Assembly (NCBI GenBank): GCA_043421945.1
Contig: JBHOGO010000098.1
Span: 1-15,345 of the forward strand
Source: Thaumasiovibrio sp043421945
Lineage (GTDB): Bacteria; Pseudomonadota; Gammaproteobacteria; Enterobacterales; Vibrionaceae
Length of the DNA stretch: 15,345 nt
Direction: 5' to 3'
Shown here: piece by piece, positions 1 to 8,325 of the stretch
Numbering within the stretch: the first letter of the stretch is position 1
Layout of the letters: each line of letters begins with the position of its first letter
Translations under genes and position numbers: made by a program
Notes under the pieces: model-generated
Databases searched by the model: none
The model's input: only the letters and a program-made list of their open reading frames with translations
Told to the model about the DNA's origin: nothing

Positions 1-73
1 AAGGATTCGAACCTTCGAAGGCGGAGCCGTCAGATTTACAGTCTGATCCCTTTGGCCACTCGGGAACCCCTCC
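1..73 (-). tRNA. tRNA-Tyr (anticodon GUA), 3' end cut off by window edge
   Basis: Read on the minus strand from base 73, the sequence begins GGAGGGGTTCCCGAGTGGCC, a typical bacterial tRNA-Tyr 5' end with the class II D arm. The anticodon stem-loop ACTGTAAATCT has GTA at 39-37. A long variable arm follows, then the T arm with the TTCGAAT loop. The last bases of the T stem, the acceptor 3' strand and CCA (about 12 nt) lie outside the window. It decodes UAU/UAC, and G34 would be expected to be converted to queuosine. More tRNA genes may follow it outside the window, which cannot be seen here. Confidence 0.95.
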
Positions 74-341
74 ACAAGTGCGGAGCGGATAATAGCAAAC
101 CGTCTCGTGCTGTAAACCTTTTTGATGATAAATTTGTGCTGCTTGCTGACTTTTTCGTCGTTTTACGCCTGTTTGACGTTGATTTAGCCAACTAGCAGCG
201 TGTCAACACAACGTCATTTTAAATTGTTAATAATATCAAATGATCAGTAAACATTTACTTTGCGATAATTTACACTGGTTTACATCCAGAACCCATGGAT
301 TGGGTATTATTGTTGGCAATAAATATAACGAGCAATTTTTC
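74..341. other. Intergenic region between tRNA-Tyr and the RND operon, with TTTAC/GTAAA repeats
   Basis: This 268-bp divergent region holds the tRNA promoter on the minus strand and must hold the efflux operon promoter on the plus strand. Near the efflux genes there is a cluster of one pentamer: GTAAA at 247-251 and TTTAC at 254-258, 269-273 and 279-283. The first two form the inverted repeat AGTAAA-CA-TTTACT (246-259), which could be an operator half-site array. The best plus-strand promoter candidate is TTTACA (279-284) with TATTAT (305-310), but the 20-nt spacer is too long to be convincing. No other gene is evident. Confidence 0.4.
89..116 (-). promoter_or_regulatory. sigma70 promoter of the tRNA-Tyr gene
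   Basis: On the minus strand there is a -35 TTTACA (116-111), a 16-nt spacer and a -10 TATTAT (94-89). A GC-rich discriminator CCGCTCCG (88-81) follows, and the mature tRNA 5' end lies about 15 nt downstream of the -10. A GC-rich discriminator is typical of stable-RNA promoters under stringent (ppGpp) control; that regulation is inferred. Confidence 0.8.
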
Positions 342-1463
342 ATGAAAAAATCGATTATCGCGATATCGCTGATAGCTGTGCTTGGAGCAGGTTATTGGTA
401 CTCTCAAGTAGACTCTAATGCTGAGACAGCAGTATCAGAAAGAGGCACATCTGCCCGTGGTCCTCAGCGTGGACCACAAATTGTTTCTGTGACAACAACA
501 CAAGTTGAAACCCACCCTTTAAGTCAGTCACTGAATCTTGTTGGCTCGTTAAAAGCACGTAATGCCGTCGATATTGCCTCTGAAGTGAGTGGCAAAATCT
601 CAGTCATTGCCGTCAATGAGAATAGCCAAGTTGAAGCGGGTGATCTAATTGTTCAGTTAGATGCCAACAAAGCACTGGCTAGCTTGCAAGAAGCGCAGGC
701 TTACCACAAAGACGAGCAACGTAAGCTGCAAGAGTACATTCGCTTAGTCTCACGTGGTGCAGTGACACAAACGGAAGTCGATACTCAGCAGACAGCGGTC
801 GATATTGCTAAGGCTCGGTTGAATTCAGCCCAAAAAGCCTTTGATGACCACGCATTGATTGCGCCATTTTCTGGCACTGTTGGTTTAATTGATATCAGTA
901 AAGGTCAGTTGGTTAGTAACAGTGAAATGTTAATGACGTTGGATGACCTTAGTGTCATGCAGCTTGACTTATCAGTCCCTGAAATCTACCTCTCACAGAT
1001 TGAGATTGGTGCCAAGGTGGAAGCGATGAGTCAGGCGTGGGGTGATAACCCATTTTCTGGTTATATTTCTGCTGTTGATTCTCGCGTTCAGCAAGACTCT
1101 TTGAACATTCGTGTACGTGTTGAATTCGACAATGAAGACTTACGCTTAAAGCCGGGTATGTTAATGAATGCCCACCTTGTTTTACCGCCTCAAGAGATGC
1201 CGGTGATCCCTGTTCAGGCGCTCGAGTACTCCGGTACTAAGCGCTATGTCTATGTCATTGATGACCAAGATGTAGCGCATAAAACAGAGATTAAACTGGA
1301 GGGGCGTATCGAGAACTCAGTGATGGTCTCTGAAGGCCTTGCTGGTAACGAACGCATTGTCGTTCAAGGTCTCGTGAATATTCGTGATGGTGCAAAAGTG
1401 GATGATGTTAATGTCATCTCGAAACCCGCGGATAACAAACCGACACCGAAACGAGGCGAATAA
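342..1463 (+). CDS. RND efflux periplasmic adaptor (membrane fusion protein)
   Basis: This HlyD/AcrA-type adaptor would bridge the inner-membrane RND pump encoded 2 nt downstream to an outer-membrane channel, probably TolC since none is encoded here. I chose the ATG at 342, which gives 373 aa beginning MKKSIIAISL. Starting at 240 would add 34 residues of non-adaptor-like sequence before this signal anchor. The hydrophobic segment is at about residues 4-20. The protein has no cysteine, so it is membrane-anchored or secreted rather than a lipoprotein like AcrA. Order: first lipoyl half at about 76-107 (SEVSGKI then VEAGDLIVQLD), coiled-coil hairpin at 108-165, second lipoyl half at about 170-195 (LIAPFSGTVG), beta-barrel at 200-280 and membrane-proximal domain to about 360. 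It resembles Vibrio Vex/Vme adaptors, but I cannot say which. The substrate is unknown. Confidence 0.93.
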   Translation: MKKSIIAISLIAVLGAGYWYSQVDSNAETAVSERGTSARGPQRGPQIVSVTTTQVETHPLSQSLNLVGSLKARNAVDIASEVSGKISVIAVNENSQVEAGDLIVQLDANKALASLQEAQAYHKDEQRKLQEYIRLVSRGAVTQTEVDTQQTAVDIAKARLNSAQKAFDDHALIAPFSGTVGLIDISKGQLVSNSEMLMTLDDLSVMQLDLSVPEIYLSQIEIGAKVEAMSQAWGDNPFSGYISAVDSRVQQDSLNIRVRVEFDNEDLRLKPGMLMNAHLVLPPQEMPVIPVQALEYSGTKRYVYVIDDQDVAHKTEIKLEGRIENSVMVSEGLAGNERIVVQGLVNIRDGAKVDDVNVISKPADNKPTPKRGE

Positions 1464-1465
1464 GC

Positions 1466-4400
1466 ATGTGGATTTCTGATATATCAGTTAAACGCCCGGT
1501 TGTCGCGATCGTATTGAGCCTTTTACTGTGTGTATTTGGTTATGTCTCATTTGATCGAATGTCAGTACGAGAGTTTCCTGATGTAGATAGCCCCGTTGTT
1601 TCGATCTTTACGACATACTCTGGCGCATCAGCCGTTGTTATCGAGAGTCAAATCACCACCGTCATTGAAGACCAGTTAACCGGTATTAGTGGTATTGATA
1701 CAATTAACTCAACGAGCCGTTCGGGCATGTCTCGTATCTCTGTCACGTTTGATATTGGCTGGGATTTAGTTGAAGGGGTGAGTGATGTGCGTGATGCCGT
1801 TGAGCGTGCGAAACGTCGATTACCAGAAGAAGCCAATGACCCAATGGTCTCTAAGTCAAATGGCTCGGGTGAGTCATCGCTCTATATTAACCTGACGTCT
1901 TCTGAAATGGATCGTACTCAGTTGACGGATTATACCAACCGTGTGCTTGAAGACCGATTTAGTCTTATTACCGGTGTCAGTTCATTACAGATAACAGGTG
2001 CGTTGAATCAGGTTATGTATGTGCAGTTGAGTCCTGAGCTCATGGCAGGTCGTCGCATCACAAGCAGCGATATTATTACCGCATTACGTAACGAGAATAT
2101 CGAAATGCCAGGGGGTGAAGTTCGTAATGATACTACGGTCATGTCAGTTCGAACTGCGCGCTTGTATGAAACGGCAGAAGATTTTGAATATTTGGTTATT
2201 CGATTCTCTGAAGATGGTTCACCTATCTACCTTCGTGATGTCGCTAATGTCTATGTCGGTGCAGAGAATGAAAGTTCTACCTTTAAAAGTGACGGTGTTG
2301 CTAACCTGAGTATCGGTATTGTCGCTCAGTCTGATGCGAACCCACTGGAAGTTGCTGAAGCTGTTAGGGCTGAGGTTGATAACCTACAAGCTTACCTTCC
2401 TGAAGGGACAACCTTGGCGGTTGATTACGATGCCACACTGTATATTGAGCGCTCGATTGAAGAGGTATTTAATACCTTGATGATTACTGGCGGTCTCGTG
2501 ATTATCGTGCTTTACGTCTTTATTGGACAGGCACGTGCGACTCTTATCCCAGCCGTAACAGTACCAGTATCGCTTATTTCAGCTTTTATTGCGGCTTATG
2601 CGTTTGGCTTTTCAATCAATATCCTTACTTTGATGGCATTGATCTTATCCATTGGCCTTGTGGTTGATGATGCGATCGTTGTTGTTGAAAATATTTTCCA
2701 CCATTTAGAAAATGGAGAGTCACCACTACTTGCTGCTTATAAAGGGACAAGAGAGGTAGGCTTTGCTGTTGTTGCTACCACAGTTGTATTGGTGATGGTA
2801 TTCCTACCCATTACCTTTATGGATGGCATGGTCGGTAAGTTCTTTACTGAATTTGCCGTATTACTTGCAGTTGCGGTGATGTTCTCCTCATTGATCGCAT
2901 TAACACTAACGCCAGTATTAGGCAGTAAAATTCTAAAAGCGAACGTGAAGCGTAGTGCGTTTAACCGTGGTGTTGATATCGTTTTTGGTAAGCTGGAAAG
3001 TGGCTACCGTGTACTTGTTGGCTACGCTATCCGTTTCCGTTGGTTTGCACCCCTTGTAATTGTGGGTTGTATTGGCGCGACGGGTGCATTGATGAAACAC
3101 ATTCCTGCGCAGCTCGCGCCGATAGAAGATCGTGGGGTCGTCTTTGCGTTTGTTCGTGGTGCCGAAGGGACAAGTTATAACCGGATGGTTGATAACATGG
3201 AAATTGTAGAGAGCCGTATCCTGCCGATGGTTGGTAACGGTGAAATTAAATCTATGAGCTTCCAGACCCCTGCTTTTGGCGGTAACGCAGGCGATGAAAC
3301 TGGCTTTGTGATCATACAATTAGAGCCGTGGGAGCAACGTAGTCGTCATGCCGAGGATATTCTTGGCGATATTCGTACGGCGTTGCAAGGGATCCCAGAT
3401 GTTCGAGCTCATCCTTTCATGCCTGGTATGCGAGGTGGCTCTTCCGAGCCCGTACAGATGGTACTTGGCGGCGCTGATTACGCAGAGTTGAACCAATGGG
3501 CAGAGCAACTTAAGCAGATTGCAGAAGACAGTGATCAGATGACGGGAGCTGATCTGAACTACTCAGAAGCAACACCAGAATTGATTGTGACGGTTGATAA
3601 GCAACGAGCAGCCCAGTTAGGTGTGACAGCATCGACGGTAGCTCAAACGCTCGAAGTGATGTTGGGTGGTCGTAAAGAAACCACTTACGTTGATCGTGGT
3701 GAAGAGTATGATGTTTATCTACGTGGTGAAGAGGACCGTTTTAATAATGCGACTGACTTGAGTAAAATCTATCTGCGTACCAATCGCGGTGAATTGATCA
3801 CGTTGGATACCGTCACTCATATTGAAGAGATTGCCTCTGCACACCGTTTAAGCCATTACATGAAACAGAAGGCGATAACATTATCTGCAAACTTGAATGA
3901 AGATTATACCCTTGGTGAAGCTCTGGACTATCTTGAGCAACGAGCGATTGAGCTCCTACCTGCAGATGTCACTATCAGCTACAGTGGTGAGTCAAAAGAC
4001 TTTAAAGAGAATCAGAGTTCAACCGCGTTCGTCTTTGGTCTTGCACTACTCGTTACATACCTTGTGCTTGCGGCTCAGTTCGAAAGCTTCGTTAACCCGT
4101 TAGTGATTATGCTGACGGTACCGATGGGGATCTTTGGTGGTTTTGCGGGGCTTTGGCTCACGGATCTGTCACTCAACATCTACAGCCAAATCGGCATGAT
4201 CATGTTGATTGGTATGGTAACCAAAAACGGTATATTGATCGTTGAGTTTGCCAACCAACTCCGTGACCGTGGTCATGAGTTTGAGTCTGCGATTGTTGAG
4301 GCGTCAGTACGTCGTTTGCGTCCTATCCTGATGACGGCATTCACGACATTATTTGGCTCATTGCCGCTGATCTTTACTGATGGTGCAGGTGCAGAAAGCC

Positions 4401-4579
4401 GTGTTGCTGTGGGTACGGTTGTATTCTTCGGTATGGCGTTTGCAACGATGGTGACATTGCTGGTGATTCCTGCGATGTACCGCTTGCTTGCTGCAAAAAC
4501 TCACTCTCCTGGTTTTGTAGAACAACAGCTTGAGAAAGAGTTAGAAAAAGATGTAGTGACACGACATAACCACGGTTAA
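1466..4579 (+). CDS. RND (HAE-1 family) multidrug efflux pump, inner membrane
   Basis: This is a proton-driven AcrB-type tripartite efflux pump of 1037 aa, the usual family length. It opens with the N-terminal cytoplasmic/TM1 signature (SVKRPVVAIVLSLLL). TM4 carries the paired aspartates D401-D402 in GLVVDDAIVVVENIF, and TM10 carries K920 in GMVTKNGILIVEF; these are the proton-relay residues of the family. Two large periplasmic loops (about 35-330 and 560-850) form the porter and docking domains. The gene begins 2 nt after the adaptor stop, with ACGAGG at 1451-1456 as ribosome binding site, so the two are co-transcribed. A hairpin overlaps its stop codon and a strong terminator follows. No outer-membrane factor is in the operon, as in the V. 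cholerae Vex systems that share TolC. Substrates could be antibiotics, bile salts or detergents; the sequence does not decide this. Confidence 0.95.
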   Translation: MWISDISVKRPVVAIVLSLLLCVFGYVSFDRMSVREFPDVDSPVVSIFTTYSGASAVVIESQITTVIEDQLTGISGIDTINSTSRSGMSRISVTFDIGWDLVEGVSDVRDAVERAKRRLPEEANDPMVSKSNGSGESSLYINLTSSEMDRTQLTDYTNRVLEDRFSLITGVSSLQITGALNQVMYVQLSPELMAGRRITSSDIITALRNENIEMPGGEVRNDTTVMSVRTARLYETAEDFEYLVIRFSEDGSPIYLRDVANVYVGAENESSTFKSDGVANLSIGIVAQSDANPLEVAEAVRAEVDNLQAYLPEGTTLAVDYDATLYIERSIEEVFNTLMITGGLVIIVLYVFIGQARATLIPAVTVPVSLISAFIAAYAFGFSINILTLMALILSIGLVVDDAIVVVENIFHHLENGESPLLAAYKGTREVGFAVVATTVVLVMVFLPITFMDGMVGKFFTEFAVLLAVAVMFSSLIALTLTPVLGSKILKANVKRSAFNRGVDIVFGKLESGYRVLVGYAIRFRWFAPLVIVGCIGATGALMKHIPAQLAPIEDRGVVFAFVRGAEGTSYNRMVDNMEIVESRILPMVGNGEIKSMSFQTPAFGGNAGDETGFVIIQLEPWEQRSRHAEDILGDIRTALQGIPDVRAHPFMPGMRGGSSEPVQMVLGGADYAELNQWAEQLKQIAEDSDQMTGADLNYSEATPELIVTVDKQRAAQLGVTASTVAQTLEVMLGGRKETTYVDRGEEYDVYLRGEEDRFNNATDLSKIYLRTNRGELITLDTVTHIEEIASAHRLSHYMKQKAITLSANLNEDYTLGEALDYLEQRAIELLPADVTISYSGESKDFKENQSSTAFVFGLALLVTYLVLAAQFESFVNPLVIMLTVPMGIFGGFAGLWLTDLSLNIYSQIGMIMLIGMVTKNGILIVEFANQLRDRGHEFESAIVEASVRRLRPILMTAFTTLFGSLPLIFTDGAGAESRVAVGTVVFFGMAFATMVTLLVIPAMYRLLAAKTHSPGFVEQQLEKELEKDVVTRHNHG

Positions 4580-4637
4580 TGTCGTGGGGTACCTTCTAAA
4601 ATAGCAGGCATGTTAACGCTTGCCTGATGCTCAAATG

Positions 4638-4686
4638 CCGAAGTGGTGAAGACTATGCATGTGTCTTTATCACTTCGGTTTTTTTA
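4638..4686 (+). terminator. Rho-independent terminator of the RND operon
   Basis: CCGAAGTG at 4638-4645 pairs with CACTTCGG at 4671-4678. The pairing continues inward (4646-4653 with 4663-4670, including two G-U pairs) to a 16-bp stem with a 9-nt loop. A run of seven T follows (4679-4685). It lies 59 nt after the pump stop codon. Confidence 0.92.
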
Positions 4687-4810
4687 TGTGCAGGGTTGTG
4701 TGAGGTAGCCCCCAATGTTCCTCACTTATTCACTGAATAATTTGGCTCTCAACTTGTCTAAAAGTGGCACTGCATCTAGTCTTTTGACTATGTAGTATAG
4801 GAGTTGAAAT

Positions 4811-6835
4811 GTGAATATATTAAGTGCTTTAGAGTCATTATTAAAAAAATTTACCTTTCGCAGTAAATTTCTTTTTACTGGTGTTGTATTACTAAGCCCT
4901 TTTTTATTAGTAAGTTATTTGTATCACAGTGAAATAAAGTCGAGAATTGTTTTTACCCAAAGTGAATTAAAGGGCACAACGTACCTGCCTAGTATCAAAG
5001 ATCTTTATGTAAATATTGCTGCACACCGTGGAATGACACAAGCATTTTTAAATGGGGATGCTTCGTTGTCGGGGAAATTAAATGCAGCAAAGCAAAAAGT
5101 TGATAATGCCTTTATCGCGTTAAATGAAGTTAATCAGCAGGATAATAATCAATTTGATTTAAGCTCTGTTATTGCACAAGCTGAACGAACTTGGCAGTCA
5201 ATAGAGGGGGATACGCAGCCTTCTCCTTCGCAAAGTTTTGAAACTCACACTAAAGCGATATCCCAAGTTCACACCATTACTTCAAAGGTGGCAGACAAAT
5301 CGAATCTTATTCTTGATCCTGAAGTCGAGAGTTACTATGCCATGCATATAGTGACCTCGTTACTGCCTGGTGCCATTGAAAGTATTGGTGTTCTACGTGG
5401 AAAGGGAACAGGAATTATTAGCAGTAATACGATTACTGAATCCCAGATGCTCGAAATGTCTTCCATTATTGGTGGGATGATCGATGACGTTGAAGATTTT
5501 AAGCATTCACTGGAAAGTGTTAAAAATCACTCTGGTGCATTCGATCATTTTGATACTAATATGCAGGCATTCAGTCGCTCTCTTAGTGAGTTTTATCAGT
5601 TGAGTCAAAAACAACTGTTAGGGCGTGAGTTTAGTATTTCGCCTTCTGTTTTTTTTGATAAGGGTACAGCCACTATTCAAGCAGCATTAGCTGTTTATCA
5701 AGACGTTAGTCCAGAGCTGACGAAATTGCTTAATACACGTTTAGATAAAAGCCTAAACCAAGAAAAAATGCTCCTCCTCCTCTTGGCCCTTTCAACCATT
5801 GTCAGTTCGTTACTGTTTTACGCGATGTACACGTCTATTCGACGCTCGGTATCTGACCTAAGTGAAGCCGCTGTTAAAGTCTCAGAAGGTGATTTAACGC
5901 ATCGTATTATTGATTATGACGGAAAGGATGAGTTCAAGGATATTTATAGCGCTCTTGGCTCTTTAATCACAAAGCTACAGGCCATTACCCTTGAAATCAA
6001 AGAGGCAGGAAAGAGCCTTGATACGGTAGGCGAAGATATCTATTCAGCCAGCTCAATGGCGGCTGACAACTGTCAGTCTCAAGCGAATGAAATTTCTTCT
6101 GTCGCCGCCTCTATGCAAGAGATGAGTTCGAGTATTCAAGAGGTCGCTAATAATTCAGGAGAAGCATCACAATCGGCTGAGCAATCGGTTGAAACGGTTG
6201 TGAAAGGGTTGGAGCTTATTAATTCAACCGAATCTTCCATTGTCACACTCTCGAATGAAATCAAGAGTGCTAACGATGTCGTTGGCCAACTAGAGCAAGA
6301 CAGTGAAGGCATCTATAAAATTGTCGATGCGATTAAAGATATTGCTGATCAGACTAACTTATTGGCGTTAAACGCGGCCATTGAGGCAGCACGTGCAGGG
6401 GAGCAAGGGCGTGGTTTCGCCGTTGTAGCCGATGAAGTACGGGCTCTAGCAAAACGTACTCAAGAATCGACGTCTGAGATTCAAGGTATGCTAGGTAAAA
6501 TTCAGGGCGGCTCAAAATCTGCTGCAGAAGCCATCGGCATGAGTACGGAATACGCACAAGAGTGTGTGACGAATACCCAAGCTGCTGCAGAGTACTTCGA
6601 CACGATAATGAAAAGTGCTAACAGCATCAACGACACGAATATACTTATTGCATCAGCAACCGAACAACAGAGCGCAGTCTCTAACGATGTCAATGAAGTC
6701 GTCGAAAGAATACAGAGCAGTGCAAGCACGACTCTTGAGCAATCGCAACAAACGGTCTCCAAAAGTCTTGATGTGAAAAAGGTATCAGCAAACCTTCAGG
6801 AGTTACTCGCTTTTTTCCGTCTAAAAGCGGATTAG
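4811..6835 (+). CDS. Methyl-accepting chemotaxis protein
   Basis: This transmembrane chemoreceptor of 674 aa would signal to CheA/CheW. The start is GTG at 4811: AGGAG at 4799-4803 is 7 nt upstream, and the overlapping ATG at 4809 runs straight into TGA. Layout: short cytoplasmic N-terminus, TM1 at about 19-38, periplasmic helical sensor at about 39-319, and TM2 at 320-341. A HAMP domain (about 340-395, with KVSEGDLTHRI) and a long cytoplasmic methylation/signalling coiled coil follow. The hairpin tip from residue 513 reads DQTNLLALNAAIEAARAGEQ, then GRGFAVVADEVRALA, which is diagnostic. There is no NWETF-like CheR/CheB tether at the C-terminus, as in many Vibrio receptors. The sensor is a large helical domain whose ligand cannot be inferred. 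It is probably monocistronic, with terminators on both sides. No convincing FliA-type (sigma28) promoter is visible. Confidence 0.95.
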   Translation: MNILSALESLLKKFTFRSKFLFTGVVLLSPFLLVSYLYHSEIKSRIVFTQSELKGTTYLPSIKDLYVNIAAHRGMTQAFLNGDASLSGKLNAAKQKVDNAFIALNEVNQQDNNQFDLSSVIAQAERTWQSIEGDTQPSPSQSFETHTKAISQVHTITSKVADKSNLILDPEVESYYAMHIVTSLLPGAIESIGVLRGKGTGIISSNTITESQMLEMSSIIGGMIDDVEDFKHSLESVKNHSGAFDHFDTNMQAFSRSLSEFYQLSQKQLLGREFSISPSVFFDKGTATIQAALAVYQDVSPELTKLLNTRLDKSLNQEKMLLLLLALSTIVSSLLFYAMYTSIRRSVSDLSEAAVKVSEGDLTHRIIDYDGKDEFKDIYSALGSLITKLQAITLEIKEAGKSLDTVGEDIYSASSMAADNCQSQANEISSVAASMQEMSSSIQEVANNSGEASQSAEQSVETVVKGLELINSTESSIVTLSNEIKSANDVVGQLEQDSEGIYKIVDAIKDIADQTNLLALNAAIEAARAGEQGRGFAVVADEVRALAKRTQESTSEIQGMLGKIQGGSKSAAEAIGMSTEYAQECVTNTQAAAEYFDTIMKSANSINDTNILIASATEQQSAVSNDVNEVVERIQSSASTTLEQSQQTVSKSLDVKKVSANLQELLAFFRLKAD

Positions 6836-6870
6836 GCTGAATATCAACCGGATTCAATTCACTTGATTCT

Positions 6871-6899
6871 TTGTGGCTCGCGCTATTTTTCGTTAGAAT
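6871..6899 (+). promoter_or_regulatory. Possible rluF promoter embedded in the upstream terminator
   Basis: TTGTGG (6871-6876) and TAGAAT (6894-6899) are separated by 17 nt and would start transcription near 6906, about 48 nt before the rluF ATG. The -35 matches the consensus at only three positions. The -10 falls in the loop and right arm of the terminator hairpin. Confidence 0.3.
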
Positions 6900-6912
6900 A
6901 GCGCGCCTTTTG
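6875..6912 (+). terminator. Terminator of the chemoreceptor gene
   Basis: CGCGCTATT (6879-6887) pairs with AATAGCGCG (6897-6905) to give a perfect 9-bp stem with a 9-nt loop. CCTTTTG follows. It sits about 45 nt after the receptor stop codon. The short T tract makes it moderately strong. Confidence 0.7.
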
Positions 6913-6953
6913 CCGCTAGGCTGTAGCGGATTGAATATGACGAGACTGAGAGA

Positions 6954-8039
6954 ATGACTGAACCGACAATGACCCGCCTAAATAAATTCATTAGCGATAC
7001 TGGCTACTGCTCACGCCGCGAAGCCGATAAGCTAGTGGATCAAGGCCGCGTGACCATTAACGGTGAAGTTGCAGAAATGGGCAAAAAAGTCGCTGATGGC
7101 GATATAGTTTGTGTGGACGACCGCCCACTGCGCAGTAAAGAAAGACCAATCTATATTGCTTTAAACAAGCCGACAGGCATTACCTGTACGACTGAGCGTC
7201 ATATTGAAGGCAACATTGTTGACTTCATTGGTCACCGCAAACGTATCTTTCCTATTGGACGTCTGGATAAAGCCTCTGATGGCCTAATCTTTATGACGAA
7301 TGACGGTGATATCGTTAATAAAATTCTTCGTGCTGGTAACCAGCATGAAAAAGAGTACGTGGTTCGTGTTGATAAGCCGATTACTCCTGAATTTATCGAA
7401 AAAATGGCGGCCGGTGTTGCTATTTTAGATACGGTCACTTTGCCGTGTAAGGTGTCTCAAGAGTCTCGTTTTGTCTTTAGAATTACGTTAACGCAAGGTC
7501 TGAACCGTCAGATCCGCCGTATGTGTGAAGCATTAGGCTACGATGTGTTTAAGCTTAAACGTGTCCGTATTATGAACGTTACTATTGATGATCTACCGAC
7601 AGGTAAATGGCGTTATATCTCTGACGAAGAGATGGCAGAGATCAATGCCTTGATCGCTGATTCGAGTAAAACAGAAGAAGCTTCACGTACTGATGGCACG
7701 GGTAACGCGATTAAGAAAGCTGCACCGGCTAAGTTACATGACTCACGCCAACAGGGTGGCGAGGGAGATCAACCTCGTCGTGGTGGAACAAAGCGGATTC
7801 ACAACGCAAAAGGTTTTGATGGTCGCCGTGCAAAAGCGGGTGATTCTCGTGATGATCATCGTGGTGACCGCTCTCGTGGTGAAGCTCGCGGAGAAGGTGG
7901 TCGTAACGACAACTCACGCAATGAGCGTTCGCGTGGCGGTAAAGGCCAGAATCCTCATGGCCAAGGTCGTGGCGGTAAGCCAGCGGATAAACGTGGTAAT
8001 GATGATGGAATCGTTAAATGGCAGCCAAAGCGTGGGTAA
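6954..8039 (+). CDS. rluF: 23S rRNA pseudouridine(2604) synthase RluF
   Basis: This is a pseudouridine synthase of the RsuA/RluB/E/F family. E. coli RluF makes pseudouridine at position 2604 of 23S rRNA and is also reported to modify U35 in tRNA-Tyr. The N-terminal S4 RNA-binding domain is at about residues 7-65 (RLNKFISDTGYCSRREAD). The catalytic domain spans about 66-225, with the catalytic aspartate D105 in GRLDKASDGL and the family motif GLNRQIRRMCEALGY at 182-196. The protein is 361 aa, longer than the roughly 290 of E. coli RluF. The extra length is a low-complexity tail from about residue 242, rich in Arg, Gly, Asp and Asn with many RG/RGG steps. An in-frame ATG at 6969 is an alternative start; 6954 has GAG-rich sequence just upstream. 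It is followed by its own terminator. Confidence 0.92.
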   Translation: MTEPTMTRLNKFISDTGYCSRREADKLVDQGRVTINGEVAEMGKKVADGDIVCVDDRPLRSKERPIYIALNKPTGITCTTERHIEGNIVDFIGHRKRIFPIGRLDKASDGLIFMTNDGDIVNKILRAGNQHEKEYVVRVDKPITPEFIEKMAAGVAILDTVTLPCKVSQESRFVFRITLTQGLNRQIRRMCEALGYDVFKLKRVRIMNVTIDDLPTGKWRYISDEEMAEINALIADSSKTEEASRTDGTGNAIKKAAPAKLHDSRQQGGEGDQPRRGGTKRIHNAKGFDGRRAKAGDSRDDHRGDRSRGEARGEGGRNDNSRNERSRGGKGQNPHGQGRGGKPADKRGNDDGIVKWQPKRG

Positions 8040-8084
8040 TGATGAATGAATAGCCAATAGTGTTTAAAGATTATTGGTTGAATG

Positions 8085-8120
8085 ACGAGAGTGACAGCTG
8101 ATTTCACTCTCGTTTTGTTT
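8085..8120 (+). terminator. Rho-independent terminator of rluF
   Basis: ACGAGAGTGA (8085-8094) and TCACTCTCGT (8104-8113) form a perfect 10-bp stem around a 9-nt loop. The T-rich tail TTTTGTTT follows (8113-8120). It lies 46 nt after the rluF stop codon. A weaker upstream hairpin, CCAATA (8054-8059) with TATTGG (8072-8077), lacks a T tract. Confidence 0.88.
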
Positions 8121-8325
8121 ATAAAGATATATTATCGACCACGAAATCCAAACCTCCTCAATGTGAAGTGTCCAAAACTTTACTTGCTCGTGCCGACATT
8201 GTTGTACGTATTTCAACAGTTGGTGTGATATGGCTTTCAAATTCGTATTGATTCTTTTCTTTCTCCCGTGTTCTGTCGTTTTGATTGATAAAATGCTCAA
8301 AACCAATTCGAATGGAACTAGAATC

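Noticed and set aside
240..341. Upstream extension of the RND adaptor to an ATG at 240
   Set aside because: The extra residues do not look like adaptor sequence, and the signal anchor starts exactly at ATG 342.
2933..3508. Long minus-strand open frames inside the RND pump gene
   Set aside because: They lie entirely opposite a well-supported pump gene and match no recognisable family.
4690..4810. FliA (sigma28) promoter for the chemoreceptor
   Set aside because: No sequence resembling TAAAG with a correctly spaced GCCGATAA was found.
7693..8049. Overlapping plus-strand frame and a minus-strand frame in the RluF tail
   Set aside because: Biased repeats of the Arg/Gly-rich tail remove stops in other frames, and the products are low-complexity.
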